NCBI GenBank assembly: GCA_013177895.1
Contig: JABLXV010000041.1
Coordinates: 1 to 33,432 of the forward strand
Origin: Brevinematales bacterium
Lineage (GTDB): Bacteria > Spirochaetota > Brevinematia > Brevinematales > GWF1-51-8
Direction of reading: 5' to 3'
DNA length: 33,432 nucleotides
Below are positions 16,627 through 23,870 of the stretch, in pieces. Position 1 is the first letter of the stretch. Each line of letters starts with the position of its first letter. Made by a program: the position numbers and the translations under genes. Under the pieces are notes generated by a model. That model had not been told where the DNA came from. It saw only the letters and a program-made list of their open reading frames with translations, and did not search any database.

Positions 16627-17058
16627 TTATTGAATCTTCGTTAATTTCTTAGTCTTTTCCGTGGTATCCACTTTCGGTTTCGACTGGACGACCGGTTTCT
16701 TTTTGAGCTCATCCTGCGTCTTTTTCAAATCTTCCGCAACCGCCGCGATCTGATTCGTCGCGTCCAGTGCGGTATCCGCTTTCTCCCCGATCTCTACGAT
16801 ATTTGATTTCATGGAGTTCAATTCGGCCTGTTTCTGATCCATATACTTATTTTGAATTTCTTCCAGTTTTGAATCGGAGAACGAGATCTCGACGCCTTTA
16901 TCCTTCTTTTTCGCCCCAGCGTTCTTATTCGAAACCCCGATAATGACAAAACCAATAAGAAGAACGCCGACGATACCTATAACGATGGTAAATATTTTAT
17001 TTTTACCGGCGGCCTGTTTCGGGCTCGCGCTGGGAGAGAGTAAGTCTTTCAGAGCCAT
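16627..17058 (-). CDS. TraB/VirB10 N-terminal half: membrane anchor plus coiled coil, 143 aa
   Basis: A cytoplasmic start of about 22 residues (MALKDLLSPSASPKQAAGK) is followed by one span at about 23-44 (FTIVIGIVGVLLIGFVIIGV), a basic stop and then a periplasmic helical/coiled-coil region (residues 55-115) and a Lys/Pro-rich end (KKKPVVQSKPKVDTTEK). This is the architecture of the N-terminal third of F TraB: short cytoplasmic tail, span, coiled coil, Pro-rich linker. The product stops where the outer-membrane domain would begin; that domain is the next gene. AGGAGG lies upstream of ATG 17058. Confidence 0.75.
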   Translation of the reverse strand: MALKDLLSPSASPKQAAGKNKIFTIVIGIVGVLLIGFVIIGVSNKNAGAKKKDKGVEISFSDSKLEEIQNKYMDQKQAELNSMKSNIVEIGEKADTALDATNQIAAVAEDLKKTQDELKKKPVVQSKPKVDTTEKTKKLTKIQ

Positions 17059-17067
17059 GATATCCTC

Positions 17068-17826
17068 CTACTGTTTCAATTTATCATAAACGACATAGAG
17101 GTACGTACTTTCCCCGGCATTGAGAGTAAAGCTATCGATACGGATAGCCTGGGGCCTTTTCAGCATTCTATTCTTTGCTTCCACCATAGCGAAATTAACG
17201 AAATAGTATTCGGTTAATTTGAGGTTATCCGCATCGTCATTGAGTACGGCATAAACAATCCCGACTTTGTGAATATTTTCAAAAGCGGAAACGGGCACGA
17301 TTTTCACTGTCCCGCCTGAAGGCAGTGTATAATCAACGGATTTTTCATTAAGTTCTCGCATAGGGAACATAGCGCTTTTCATTTTCGGGTAATTGAACAT
17401 GAGCTTGAAGAGGAGTCGATAATCGATATCCGCCGCGAAGGTAATCTCCGTAGCTTTTACTTCCGGCGCTTCAGTCCCTGAATTTTCCTCATAAGCGACG
17501 AATATTCTTTGTTCCGTACCTTTAAGAGGATTGAGAGTGATCGGGTATAAAGACCCGTCTTTCATCTGGACGGCCAGCGTAACCTTGACCAGGGTAGTCA
17601 CATTGATATTATCGACGTTTTTAATAATCTGGAAGTTTTTCCCAATATCGGTATCTGCGGTCACGGAAGCGATGATCCGGTCTTTAAACTGGATAATGAC
17701 TGCCTCTCCCGGGGGAACGTCCAGGGTATATTCCTTCGCGCCCTGAAGGTTCAGGTACGGGGTAAACCCCGGATAAGCGCTCGACGATATCAACACGATG
17801 AATAAAATCGATAATATTTTTCTCAT
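17068..17826 (-). CDS. traK: TraK/VirB9-like secretin-type T4SS protein, 252 aa
   Basis: I start at ATG 17826 (MRKILSILFIVLISSSAYPG), which has AGGAGT 7 nt upstream, rather than at a codon 24 nt earlier inside traE. After the signal the protein reads KEYTLDVPPGEAVIIQF and RIIASVTADTDIGKNFQII, with later NPLKGTEQRIFVAYEE and a C-terminal IDSFTLNAGESTYLYVVYDK. Exported, beta-rich and located between traE and traB, it takes the TraK position, F's counterpart of VirB9. Its N-terminal module is repeated in the 120-residue gene at 19058-19420. Confidence 0.75.
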   Translation of the reverse strand: MRKILSILFIVLISSSAYPGFTPYLNLQGAKEYTLDVPPGEAVIIQFKDRIIASVTADTDIGKNFQIIKNVDNINVTTLVKVTLAVQMKDGSLYPITLNPLKGTEQRIFVAYEENSGTEAPEVKATEITFAADIDYRLLFKLMFNYPKMKSAMFPMRELNEKSVDYTLPSGGTVKIVPVSAFENIHKVGIVYAVLNDDADNLKLTEYYFVNFAMVEAKNRMLKRPQAIRIDSFTLNAGESTYLYVVYDKLKQ

Positions 17827-17837
17827 ATAAAAAACTC

Positions 17838-18431
17838 CTATTGATCGCATTTCAGGATAGCTTTTAACTTTTCAACGAGAAGCCCATTCGGGCTTTGTAC
17901 GAACTTTATTTCGACCATCCCGGTTTCCGTTTTTGTTTTAACGCCGTCCATATAGAAAACAAACTGTCCGGTAATCCCGACGTGCAATGGATCGTCCGGA
18001 CTGATCTTGAATTCCGTAGGGTAAAAATTCTTGCTCATTTTATACTGTTTTACCTGCTCATACTCTTTCAAAATTGCCTGTTCATATTCACCTACAATAT
18101 CATTCGCCAGATACTTTAAGAGGAGAGTTTGGGCGTCCTTATAGGAATACTCATTCCAGTTAAAGGAGAGATTCGCAAGATACCTTGCCTGTTCCGCGAC
18201 ATACTGTTGTGTAACTCCATTAAGACGCGCTTCAATGGGGCCATCGATCACGGATGGGACTAGCACATACGGTCGGAAAGTTACAAGATATACGATGATC
18301 AAGGCAAATACAAAATTTATAACAATACTCACCATAGTAAATAGAGTATTTCGTTTTACCGTATTCGTCATTTCCCTCGCCGTGCTATAATATTCCTGAA
18401 CTTTTTCCGGTATCTTAATTTCTCCTGCCAT
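17838..18431 (-). CDS. traE: TraE/VirB8-like inner-membrane T4SS protein, 197 aa
   Basis: A cytoplasmic N-terminus of about 30 residues, one span at about 31-52 (TMVSIVINFVFALIIVYLV), then a periplasmic domain with RPYVLVPSVIDGPIEARLNG, QYVAEQARYLANLSFNWN and a C-terminal beta part with LHVGITGQFVFYMDGVKT. This is the pattern of F TraE (VPxxID...; YLxxxAxxLxxLxxN). It assembles the inner-membrane platform. ATG 18431 follows AGGTGAG, 8 bp after traL. Confidence 0.82.
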   Translation of the reverse strand: MAGEIKIPEKVQEYYSTAREMTNTVKRNTLFTMVSIVINFVFALIIVYLVTFRPYVLVPSVIDGPIEARLNGVTQQYVAEQARYLANLSFNWNEYSYKDAQTLLLKYLANDIVGEYEQAILKEYEQVKQYKMSKNFYPTEFKISPDDPLHVGITGQFVFYMDGVKTKTETGMVEIKFVQSPNGLLVEKLKAILKCDQ

Positions 18432-18438
18432 AACTCAC

Positions 18439-18747
18439 CTACTCGTAAAAGATTTTATTCACTTTTCTTCCGGGCGGGAGATCCTTCCCGACCTCGATAA
18501 TACCCCAATCATACAATAAATGCCTGAGAAATCCTTTCGGATATCTTTCTCTAACCTTCTTTAACGCATAAGTCCCTACTCCGCCTAAGATCACAAAAAG
18601 GATTGAAAATATCCAAAGGAGCGGAAAAATGACAAACATAATAATCACACCCGCGCCAAGCGGTATAAAATCAAAAGGCACAAATCCGCCGGGGAGTTCC
18701 GCTTTTTTTCCCAGATATTTCGGGACTAAATAAAAACGATCCGTCAT
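18439..18747 (-). CDS. traL: TraL/VirB3-like inner-membrane protein, 102 aa
   Basis: Starts RFYLVPKYLGKKAELPGG, followed by two adjacent spans at about 28-46 and 48-62 (GAGVIIMFVIFPLLWIFSIL; FVILGGVGTYAL), then RERYPKGFLRHLLYDWG. Size, the early PKYL motif, the hairpin of two spans and the YPKGFxRHxLY stretch match F TraL, a VirB3-type partner of TraC. It begins immediately after the pilin stop (TAAATG) without a clear Shine-Dalgarno, so coupled translation is likely. Confidence 0.82.
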   Translation of the reverse strand: MTDRFYLVPKYLGKKAELPGGFVPFDFIPLGAGVIIMFVIFPLLWIFSILFVILGGVGTYALKKVRERYPKGFLRHLLYDWGIIEVGKDLPPGRKVNKIFYE

Positions 18748-19041
18748 TTAAAGTAAAGCCGCGCCGGATCCAGCTGCGATTGCGACAACGAACAACGCGA
18801 TAGCAGCGCCCCATCCACGCTGAGACTTCCCGCGTGATACCTGAATAGCCTCCCAAAGGCCCCATACTAATGCAGCAACCGAGATCAGGCCCAGAACGAC
18901 ATTAATAATAAAGCTTTTTGTTTTTTCAGCGACATCGGTAAGCTGACCGAATACTTTTTCTACGGAACCCGACTGCCCCGATGCCATATTCACCACCGCA
19001 AAACAAAAGAACGAAATCGAAATATTTTTGAACCATGCCAT
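18748..19041 (-). CDS. TraA/VirB2-like pilin candidate, 97 aa
   Basis: I start at ATG 19041 (MAWFKNISISFFCFAV), preceded by GGAGGTACAATAAA; the longer frame lies inside the upstream gene. A signal peptide ends near ASGQSG, and the mature protein of about 75 residues has two spans (SFIINVVLGLISVAALVWGL and GWGAAIALFVVAIAAGSGA) joined by a basic loop (VSRGKSQRG). That is the VirB2/TrbC/TraA prepilin layout. It lies directly before traL, as in F-type and other T4SS clusters. It is the likely pilus subunit exported by TraC. Confidence 0.82.
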   Translation of the reverse strand: MAWFKNISISFFCFAVVNMASGQSGSVEKVFGQLTDVAEKTKSFIINVVLGLISVAALVWGLWEAIQVSRGKSQRGWGAAIALFVVAIAAGSGAALL

Positions 19042-19057
19042 TTTATTGTACCTCCGT

Positions 19058-19420
19058 TTATTTTTCATATATTCCATTGAGTTTTTGAACTTCAATATTG
19101 AACATTATATTCGTGCATTTCTTATCAGGAATCACTTTTACAGGAAGCATATCGTTATCATCAAACTCCACAAAAAATGAGAATGAAATGACGGTATTTA
19201 ATATTACCCCTTCGACCGTCTTTTTCATACTCACCTTTTTTATTAATACGCTTTCATCCAAAATGACGATATTTTTTATTACTTTCCCCTTAAACCGGAT
19301 TGCGAAAGGTTCGTTTTGGGGAACGGTTATTTGAACAGACTGGCCTTCAGATATTTCGATCATTTTTCCATAGCTCACTGAGAACATTAAAAGCATGGAA
19401 AAGATTAAAAGTTTACGCAT
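19058..19420 (-). CDS. Small exported protein resembling the N-terminal module of TraK, 120 aa
   Basis: MRKLLIFSMLLMFSVSYG is a Sec signal. The mature part reads MIEISEGQSVQITVPQNEPF and AIRFKGKVIKNIVILDES, followed by a strand-rich segment ending VIPDKKCTNIMFNIE. This parallels the neighbouring TraK (EYTLDVPPGEAVIIQFK, RIIASVTADTDI, NPLKGTEQRIFVAYE) in motif order and spacing. I infer a stand-alone TraK-N-like paralogue without the C-terminal domain. ATG 19420 overlaps the upstream stop as TAATG and GGAGGT precedes it. Confidence 0.65.
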   Translation of the reverse strand: MRKLLIFSMLLMFSVSYGKMIEISEGQSVQITVPQNEPFAIRFKGKVIKNIVILDESVLIKKVSMKKTVEGVILNTVISFSFFVEFDDNDMLPVKVIPDKKCTNIMFNIEVQKLNGIYEK

Positions 19421-19842
19421 TACTGTACCTCCATTAATATTTCTATATAATCCTTACTGTCATCGAATACGCACGAGATATCCTTTTTTAGGATATTTGA
19501 AATGAACATGACGGTATTATTCATGGACGGGGGTGCTGCGATCATGATCTTCCCATAGACCCCGCCGTACCGGTCTACAGTTTTCAGGACATACTTGATA
19601 TCATTCGTGGTCGCGTCCTTAGTAATGATCACGGGGATCATAACCGTCGTGTACTTCGTCACGTCCTCGTGATATTCAGGGACATAAACAAACTCCGTTT
19701 TCGGCTTGAGGTAAAGGTTCCCCTGTTTTTGCGCCGGCACGAACGTCCCGACGACAGTAGCTTTTTTCGAGCCGCCGGCCCCTACCCCGCTCCCGCAGGA
19801 TACAAATAATACAGCGAATAATAAAACCGGTATATACCGCAT
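19420..19842 (-). CDS. Lipoprotein in the TraV position, 140 aa
   Basis: I use ATG 19842 (MRYIPVLLFAVLFVSC), since AGGAG is 6 nt before it, rather than TTG 19848. The lipid Cys is residue 16. A Gly-rich linker (GSGVGAGGSKK) leads to LKPKTEFVYVPEYHEDV and a C-terminal alpha/beta part (YGGVYGKIMIAAPPSMNN, ISCVFDDSKDYIEILM). It is the only lipoprotein next to the pilin-L-E-K-B block, where F carries traV, the VirB7-like lipoprotein. Identification rests on position; sequence similarity to TraV is not clear. Confidence 0.6.
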   Translation of the reverse strand: MRYIPVLLFAVLFVSCGSGVGAGGSKKATVVGTFVPAQKQGNLYLKPKTEFVYVPEYHEDVTKYTTVMIPVIITKDATTNDIKYVLKTVDRYGGVYGKIMIAAPPSMNNTVMFISNILKKDISCVFDDSKDYIEILMEVQ

Positions 19843-19851
19843 ATCCAACTC

Positions 19852-20148
19852 CTAAAATCTTAATATAGGGCTTGCGCCTGAAATAGACTGTTTTTCTTTT
19901 CCATCTTTCAACGCGATCTTTTCATGATCGATATTTCTATTCACGATCCACACAGAAGGATCGTCTTTCAGGACCTCGTCCTTCCCCCGCTTATACGATT
20001 TCAGATTGACCCTGATCTCCACTTTTTTCCCGACGATAGAACCCTTTTCCAGGGTCTCACCGAAAACCTTTATTTTACCGCCGTATTGATTTTTTATTTT
20101 TTCCAGATCGCTAATAAAATTTTCTAGAGTAACAACCTTTTTACTCAC
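19852..20148 (-). CDS. Hypothetical cytoplasmic protein, 98 aa
   Basis: GTG start at 20148, overlapping the upstream stop as GTGA, with GGAGGG just before it. The protein is basic and soluble: VVTLENFISDLEKIKNQYGG, then IVGKKVEIRVNLKSYKRG. I do not recognise a family. Its place at the junction between the cytoplasmic block and the exported T4SS genes suggests a regulatory or accessory role, but nothing in the sequence proves one. Confidence 0.65.
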   Translation of the reverse strand: MSKKVVTLENFISDLEKIKNQYGGKIKVFGETLEKGSIVGKKVEIRVNLKSYKRGKDEVLKDDPSVWIVNRNIDHEKIALKDGKEKQSISGASPILRF

Positions 20149-20846
20149 CTTTCCCTCCCGTTATCCAATTCCATACTTCCGACTTCCTGGGCGAATATTT
20201 TATCTCCGTAAGCCTCTACGATCTCCTGGAGCTCGTTCGGTTCGGCCATTTCTATACTTGTCCGGTCATTCTTTTCCAATTTATCACTTTTTACAAGATT
20301 GGGAATATCATCGTTTTTGATTTCTATTCTTAAGGTTTCAGGATCAACGTATTCTTTTTCGCTATTATTCTCTTTGATACATTCTTTCGAATACTCTAAA
20401 TATCTTTTATACCAATATGATTCTTCCTTCGCTTCCCATTCAATTTCCAGTCCCAGATCGATCAGAGTTTTTTCTTCCGCCGTCGCTTCCCTTACCGCCA
20501 GTTCTCCATTATCGTTAAAGACTACAAGAAACCCGTACCGGTCGGCTGGATAGCCGCCGTGTTCAGGGGTATGGTTCAGATTACTGATATTGTCGTTATG
20601 GTAAGGTTCCAACCCGAAAGAGGTTTCGTTGCTGACAACCAGCGGGATTCTAAACCCTTCCGGAATACTACCGTCTTGTAAATACTCCGATTTAATATAT
20701 CCTACGGAACTATACGGAAGGTTATCCCCGATGATATCCCGAATGAATTTCATGTTTTCATTATCGCAATGCTCGAGATATTCATCGAGTTTCCCCCAGT
20801 CCCATTCTTTGATAAAAGTTCGGATACTTTCAATTTCCCTTTCCAT
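20145..20846 (-). CDS. Hypothetical acidic cytoplasmic protein, 233 aa
   Basis: No signal peptide or membrane span; strongly acidic. The middle contains GYPADRYGFLVVFNDNGELA, and the C-terminal part contains DRTSIEMAEPNELQEIVEAY. The TSIEMA motif recurs near the C-terminus of another operon protein (22442-23029), hinting at a shared binding element. ATG 20846 is preceded by GGTAAGGG, 4 bp after the upstream gene. No family recognised. Confidence 0.65.
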   Translation of the reverse strand: MEREIESIRTFIKEWDWGKLDEYLEHCDNENMKFIRDIIGDNLPYSSVGYIKSEYLQDGSIPEGFRIPLVVSNETSFGLEPYHNDNISNLNHTPEHGGYPADRYGFLVVFNDNGELAVREATAEEKTLIDLGLEIEWEAKEESYWYKRYLEYSKECIKENNSEKEYVDPETLRIEIKNDDIPNLVKSDKLEKNDRTSIEMAEPNELQEIVEAYGDKIFAQEVGSMELDNGRER

Positions 20847-20850
20847 ACCC

Positions 20851-21144
20851 TTACCTCGATAGTTCTTTCTGCATTCCCATTTCCTGAGAGCGTTCCATCA
20901 TCCGTATCTTCGATAGGTTTTCTATCTGGTAACTATGCTTATATAGTATTTCAACGTTCTGATCTTTAGTAATCCCGTCCAGCATACCCATTTCGTTAAA
21001 TTTATTGATCATGGATTTAAACTCATTCCCGCTCATCTTTTCATGCCGCATTCTGTATTCCGACAGGTCCTTCGCGGTATTATGATCCTCCGCGCCCTTG
21101 TTAAACCCCATTTCGGAATGAACTTTCAGATATTCACCGGACAT
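20851..21144 (-). CDS. Hypothetical small charged protein, 97 aa
   Basis: A soluble, helical, Met-rich protein: MSGEYLKVHSEMGFNKGAED, then YRMRHEKMSGNEFKSMINKF and IRMMERSQEMGMQKEL. No cysteine, no signal. ATG 21144 has GAGGTAG upstream. It is preceded by a 77-bp gap, the largest within this part of the operon, which contains only an imperfect small hairpin (TCATC-acg-GGATGA). Function unknown. Confidence 0.6.
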   Translation of the reverse strand: MSGEYLKVHSEMGFNKGAEDHNTAKDLSEYRMRHEKMSGNEFKSMINKFNEMGMLDGITKDQNVEILYKHSYQIENLSKIRMMERSQEMGMQKELSR

Positions 21145-21221
21145 AAAACTACCTCACTTTTATCTTATGTCACCCCGTTCTTTGACTTCCTGTCATCACG
21201 GGATGATCCACGTCCTATGGA

Positions 21222-21830
21222 TCAAAACTCCGAAATCTTCATTTTCCTTAACAAAAACAATTTCCCCTTCTCGCTGATATACACCGCGATCGTATCGTTC
21301 ACATTCAAATAGGAAAGCTGGATCGGCGGCATGGTAGCCGTGATCCCCTGGATCATATCTCCGTCCGAATTCGCCGTTTCGATATAGTAACGGATCCCCG
21401 AAGGAAGCTTGGAAGTCCAGGTCACGTCAATCTTCGATCCCGGGATAACCGTTCCATTCAGGAAGAAGGTATCCAGTTCGATGGAGTTTGTCTGCCAGAA
21501 ATCCGTCGCGACGTACGCGCCGACGATTCTGCGCTGATCATTCCCCTCGTCCGCGGATACCACGATGATGGGATACTTCTCCGTTGAGGTATCATAGTTA
21601 AGGCTGAATTCCGGTGTATATACCGAGAAATTTGTATTAATATTTTCTGAAACAATTTCCACTTTGATTGGATAAATAACGAATAATCCTGAAATCGTAC
21701 TATTCATAGACATTTCATAATGATAATGATAGATCTTCAAACTGTCGTCGTCCCCGGTAGAAGCCGGCTTGATCGCGCATGATGCCGCGGCCAATATCAA
21801 TCCGAACGATAATAACAGCTTATTTCTCAC
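21222..21830 (-). CDS. Lipoprotein, 202 aa
   Basis: GTG start at 21830 overlapping the upstream stop as GTGA, with GGGAGC before it. MRNKLLLSFGLILAAASC is a lipobox signal with the Cys at residue 18. The mature part is beta-rich, with IYHYHYEMSMNSTISGLF and VGAYVATDFWQTNSIELDTF segments and Ig-like or jelly-roll style alternation. It has no further cysteine. It is the only exported product in the first seven genes of the operon. Family unknown. Confidence 0.75.
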   Translation of the reverse strand: MRNKLLLSFGLILAAASCAIKPASTGDDDSLKIYHYHYEMSMNSTISGLFVIYPIKVEIVSENINTNFSVYTPEFSLNYDTSTEKYPIIVVSADEGNDQRRIVGAYVATDFWQTNSIELDTFFLNGTVIPGSKIDVTWTSKLPSGIRYYIETANSDGDMIQGITATMPPIQLSYLNVNDTIAVYISEKGKLFLLRKMKISEF

Positions 21831-22417
21831 AGGCAGGCTCCCAGAATATCTTTAAAAAATGAAAAGGGCGTATTCACTCTCCCGGTTTCCCGGTCGAATT
21901 GAGACGCCTCGATAACATCATGCAAATTTAATACATGATTATTTCTATCGGGATTAAAACACGATCTGACTTTATCGAGAACACAGTCAACCGGAATCTC
22001 TTGTTCATTCCCGTTCTCAAAAGCGGAAGCGCTGAACAGGTCTTTCACCTGCCCGCCCTGGATATATTCAATAATACTCTTCCAGTTCTCCCGAAGTTTC
22101 AACCGGTAAACCCCATGATCAGAACCGTGAGAATAGAGATAATATTTAAAATGAGAATTAATCCCTTTATCATCGCTAATTTTCTCAACCGCGAACCCAA
22201 ATTTCTTAAGATATCCATCCATTTTCAAATCGGGTTTCCGGCAGCAATTTTCACACGCCCTCTTGTAACAATCCCTGATAAACTCAATATTCCCCGTCCA
22301 TAAAAACGAGGCGACGGGTTTAAACTCCTTTTTTGCTTCCCTTTCCATCATCGTAATGATATCCATATTCTTTACCCCCGCTTGTGTTGACATCCTATCC
22401 TCGCGGGACTTCGGCAT
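21827..22417 (-). CDS. Hypothetical cytoplasmic protein with Cys cluster, up to 196 aa
   Basis: Three in-frame starts are possible: ATG 22417, ATG 22393 and ATG 22366 (MDIITMMEREAKKEF, with a GGGGG tract upstream). The last fits the protein-like part best, and the segment before it carries a nucleotide motif found at other leaders in this window. Residues about 53-60 read RACENCCRKPD, a possible metal site, and later residues read SACSF-like and CVLDKVRSCFNPD segments. No signal peptide and no recognised family. Confidence 0.6.
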   Translation of the reverse strand: MPKSREDRMSTQAGVKNMDIITMMEREAKKEFKPVASFLWTGNIEFIRDCYKRACENCCRKPDLKMDGYLKKFGFAVEKISDDKGINSHFKYYLYSHGSDHGVYRLKLRENWKSIIEYIQGGQVKDLFSASAFENGNEQEIPVDCVLDKVRSCFNPDRNNHVLNLHDVIEASQFDRETGRVNTPFSFFKDILGACL

Positions 22418-22441
22418 CCATGCCTCAGCCTTTTCTTCTAT

Positions 22442-23029
22442 TTACTTACTAAACTCCAATTCTGGGCCCTCAAGTTCTTTATTCTGATCCTTTCCTTTAT
22501 CCTTATTATAGGGCCCGCGTTCGATGGTGTCGGCGATTTCATCGGTAATGATTTCCTTGATCGCCTTACTGTCGGCCATCTCGATACTCGTCAAGCCATC
22601 GGCGATTTCCAGAAGTTCCTTTTTCCCATCCCCGAAAAGCTGTTCGCCTGCCTTATCTCTGATCTTGTCACGTGTCATCACGATATCCGCGCCGTCGCGG
22701 TCGAGGTTTTGCCCATGCGGTTCGAATCCGATCTCTGCTAACACCTCCTGACTATTCACCCTTCCTCCCCATCCCCTGAATTCATCGATCGAAGCATTTT
22801 TCGCTGCGGTCCTCAGATATGCGACCAAGCTATCAACTTCCTGAATTTTTCCTTTTTCCACAAGGTTGAAATATTTTTCATACATCAATCCCACCTGTTC
22901 TTCGGGCGCATTCGCCAAAGCCTCGGCTAGTTCGAGCCCTCGTTCGAGCTCTTTTAATTCGTCATAAAATTTATCTTTTTTCTTATCCCCCGTCCCGACT
23001 TCGTTTTCTTTTCCGTAATCGTTATCCAT
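22442..23029 (-). CDS. Hypothetical acidic helical protein, 195 aa
   Basis: Soluble, acidic and mostly helical, beginning MDNDYGKENEVGTGDKKKDK and with ELKELERGLELAEALANAPE as a probable coiled-coil or helix bundle. The C-terminal part carries LTSIEMADSKAIKEIITDEI, matching the TSIEMA element of the 233-residue protein. No cysteine. ATG 23029 is preceded by GGAGGTAAG. No family recognised; a substrate or regulator of the transfer system is possible. Confidence 0.62.
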   Translation of the reverse strand: MDNDYGKENEVGTGDKKKDKFYDELKELERGLELAEALANAPEEQVGLMYEKYFNLVEKGKIQEVDSLVAYLRTAAKNASIDEFRGWGGRVNSQEVLAEIGFEPHGQNLDRDGADIVMTRDKIRDKAGEQLFGDGKKELLEIADGLTSIEMADSKAIKEIITDEIADTIERGPYNKDKGKDQNKELEGPELEFSK

Positions 23030-23039
23030 ATCTTACCTC

Positions 23040-23225
23040 CTACCTTGTCTCCTTACTTTTCTGAATCGACAAAAATTCTTCCAGGTTATCCATCACGGAA
23101 GCTGTCAGGTGCAATGACTTTTTTGTGAGTTCGTTTTCATTGCCGATATTCCCGTGAGATATCATATAATTTATAACGTGCACATCTTCCTTTTCTCTTA
23201 AACTTACCGAATATGGAGTTTTCAT
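23040..23225 (-). CDS. Small hypothetical protein, 61 aa
   Basis: A 61-residue basic-to-neutral protein: MKTPYSVSLREKEDVHVINY, then LTKKSLHLTASVMDNLEEFL. The C-terminal half looks helical. GGGAGGCG precedes ATG 23225, and it is 10 bp upstream of the next gene, so it is part of the operon. The layout would suit a small DNA-binding or chaperone-like protein, but there is no diagnostic motif. Confidence 0.6.
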   Translation of the reverse strand: MKTPYSVSLREKEDVHVINYMISHGNIGNENELTKKSLHLTASVMDNLEEFLSIQKSKETR

Positions 23226-23240
23226 AAAACGCCTCCCGTT

Positions 23241-23774
23241 TTAATAAAGTCTCATTCCACGGGTAAACTCTTTTTTCTTAAAATATTCCCGCTTTTCTTC
23301 AAACGACATATTGATGAATTTTTCTTTTTCGTCGCCGGTATATTTTTTACTCTTTATCATAACAGCGACTTCCGAATTCTTTTCGATCAATTCATTTTTC
23401 ATTATTCGGATTTCATAAAATGATTTTTCTTCGATGGGTTTCCCGTTCCAGTTCTCGACATCTTTTATCGACATTAATTCAATATTTTCCAACGATCGGA
23501 GTTCTTTGATTAAACTCTCCTTTTCTTCAAACCAGATTACCGCATTATTGTAAAGATACATTTCTATCAGATCGGGATTATGGTTATTATCTTGGTTTGC
23601 ATATTCTTTGGCTCTATCGTTATCATGATACTTTTTTTCGATATCTTTTCTCTTTGACCTGATGATCTGAAGATGGGCTACCATAACGACCTGTCTTTGA
23701 ATATCAGGCCGATCTGAAGTGTTCAATATCCCGTTTGCCTCGTCCTCAATTTCTTTCAAATATTCTTCAATCAT
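23241..23774 (-). CDS. Hypothetical coiled-coil protein, first gene of the transfer operon, 177 aa
   Basis: Highly charged and helical, from MIEEYLKEIEDEANGILNTS through IIRSKRKDIEKKYHDNDRAK to SFEEKREYFKKKEFTRGMRL. No signal, no membrane span, and only Lys/Glu-rich helices. ATG 23774 follows AGAGGGTAAG and lies about 35 nt downstream of the -10 box of the operon promoter. As first gene it sets the operon's 5' end; function unknown. Confidence 0.68.
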   Translation of the reverse strand: MIEEYLKEIEDEANGILNTSDRPDIQRQVVMVAHLQIIRSKRKDIEKKYHDNDRAKEYANQDNNHNPDLIEMYLYNNAVIWFEEKESLIKELRSLENIELMSIKDVENWNGKPIEEKSFYEIRIMKNELIEKNSEVAVMIKSKKYTGDEKEKFINMSFEEKREYFKKKEFTRGMRLY

Positions 23775-23808
23775 TTTTCACTTACCCTCTTGCATTTTTA
23801 TCGAATAT

Positions 23809-23837
23809 ATTTTATAATAATATAAATTATATGTCAA
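23809..23837 (-). promoter_or_regulatory. Promoter of the minus-strand transfer operon
   Basis: On the minus strand, a perfect TTGACA (-35) occupies 23837-23832. The -10 is TAAAAT with 17-nt spacing (23814-23809) or TATAAA with 15-nt spacing (23816-23811). It points into the 177-residue gene. The same 96-bp gap holds the leader of the divergent sigma2-FecR gene, so both units can be controlled from here. Confidence 0.7.
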
Positions 23838-23870
23838 GAGGTTTATAATAATTATTTTTGGAGGTTTTTG

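Noticed and set aside
15933-17058. Split traB as a simple frameshift
   Set aside because: The downstream half begins with its own Shine-Dalgarno and a complete Sec signal peptide, which a frameshifted single gene would not have.
21145-21221. Gap as a second promoter or terminator inside the transfer operon
   Set aside because: Only a weak 5-bp hairpin without T tail and no convincing -35/-10 pair on the minus strand.
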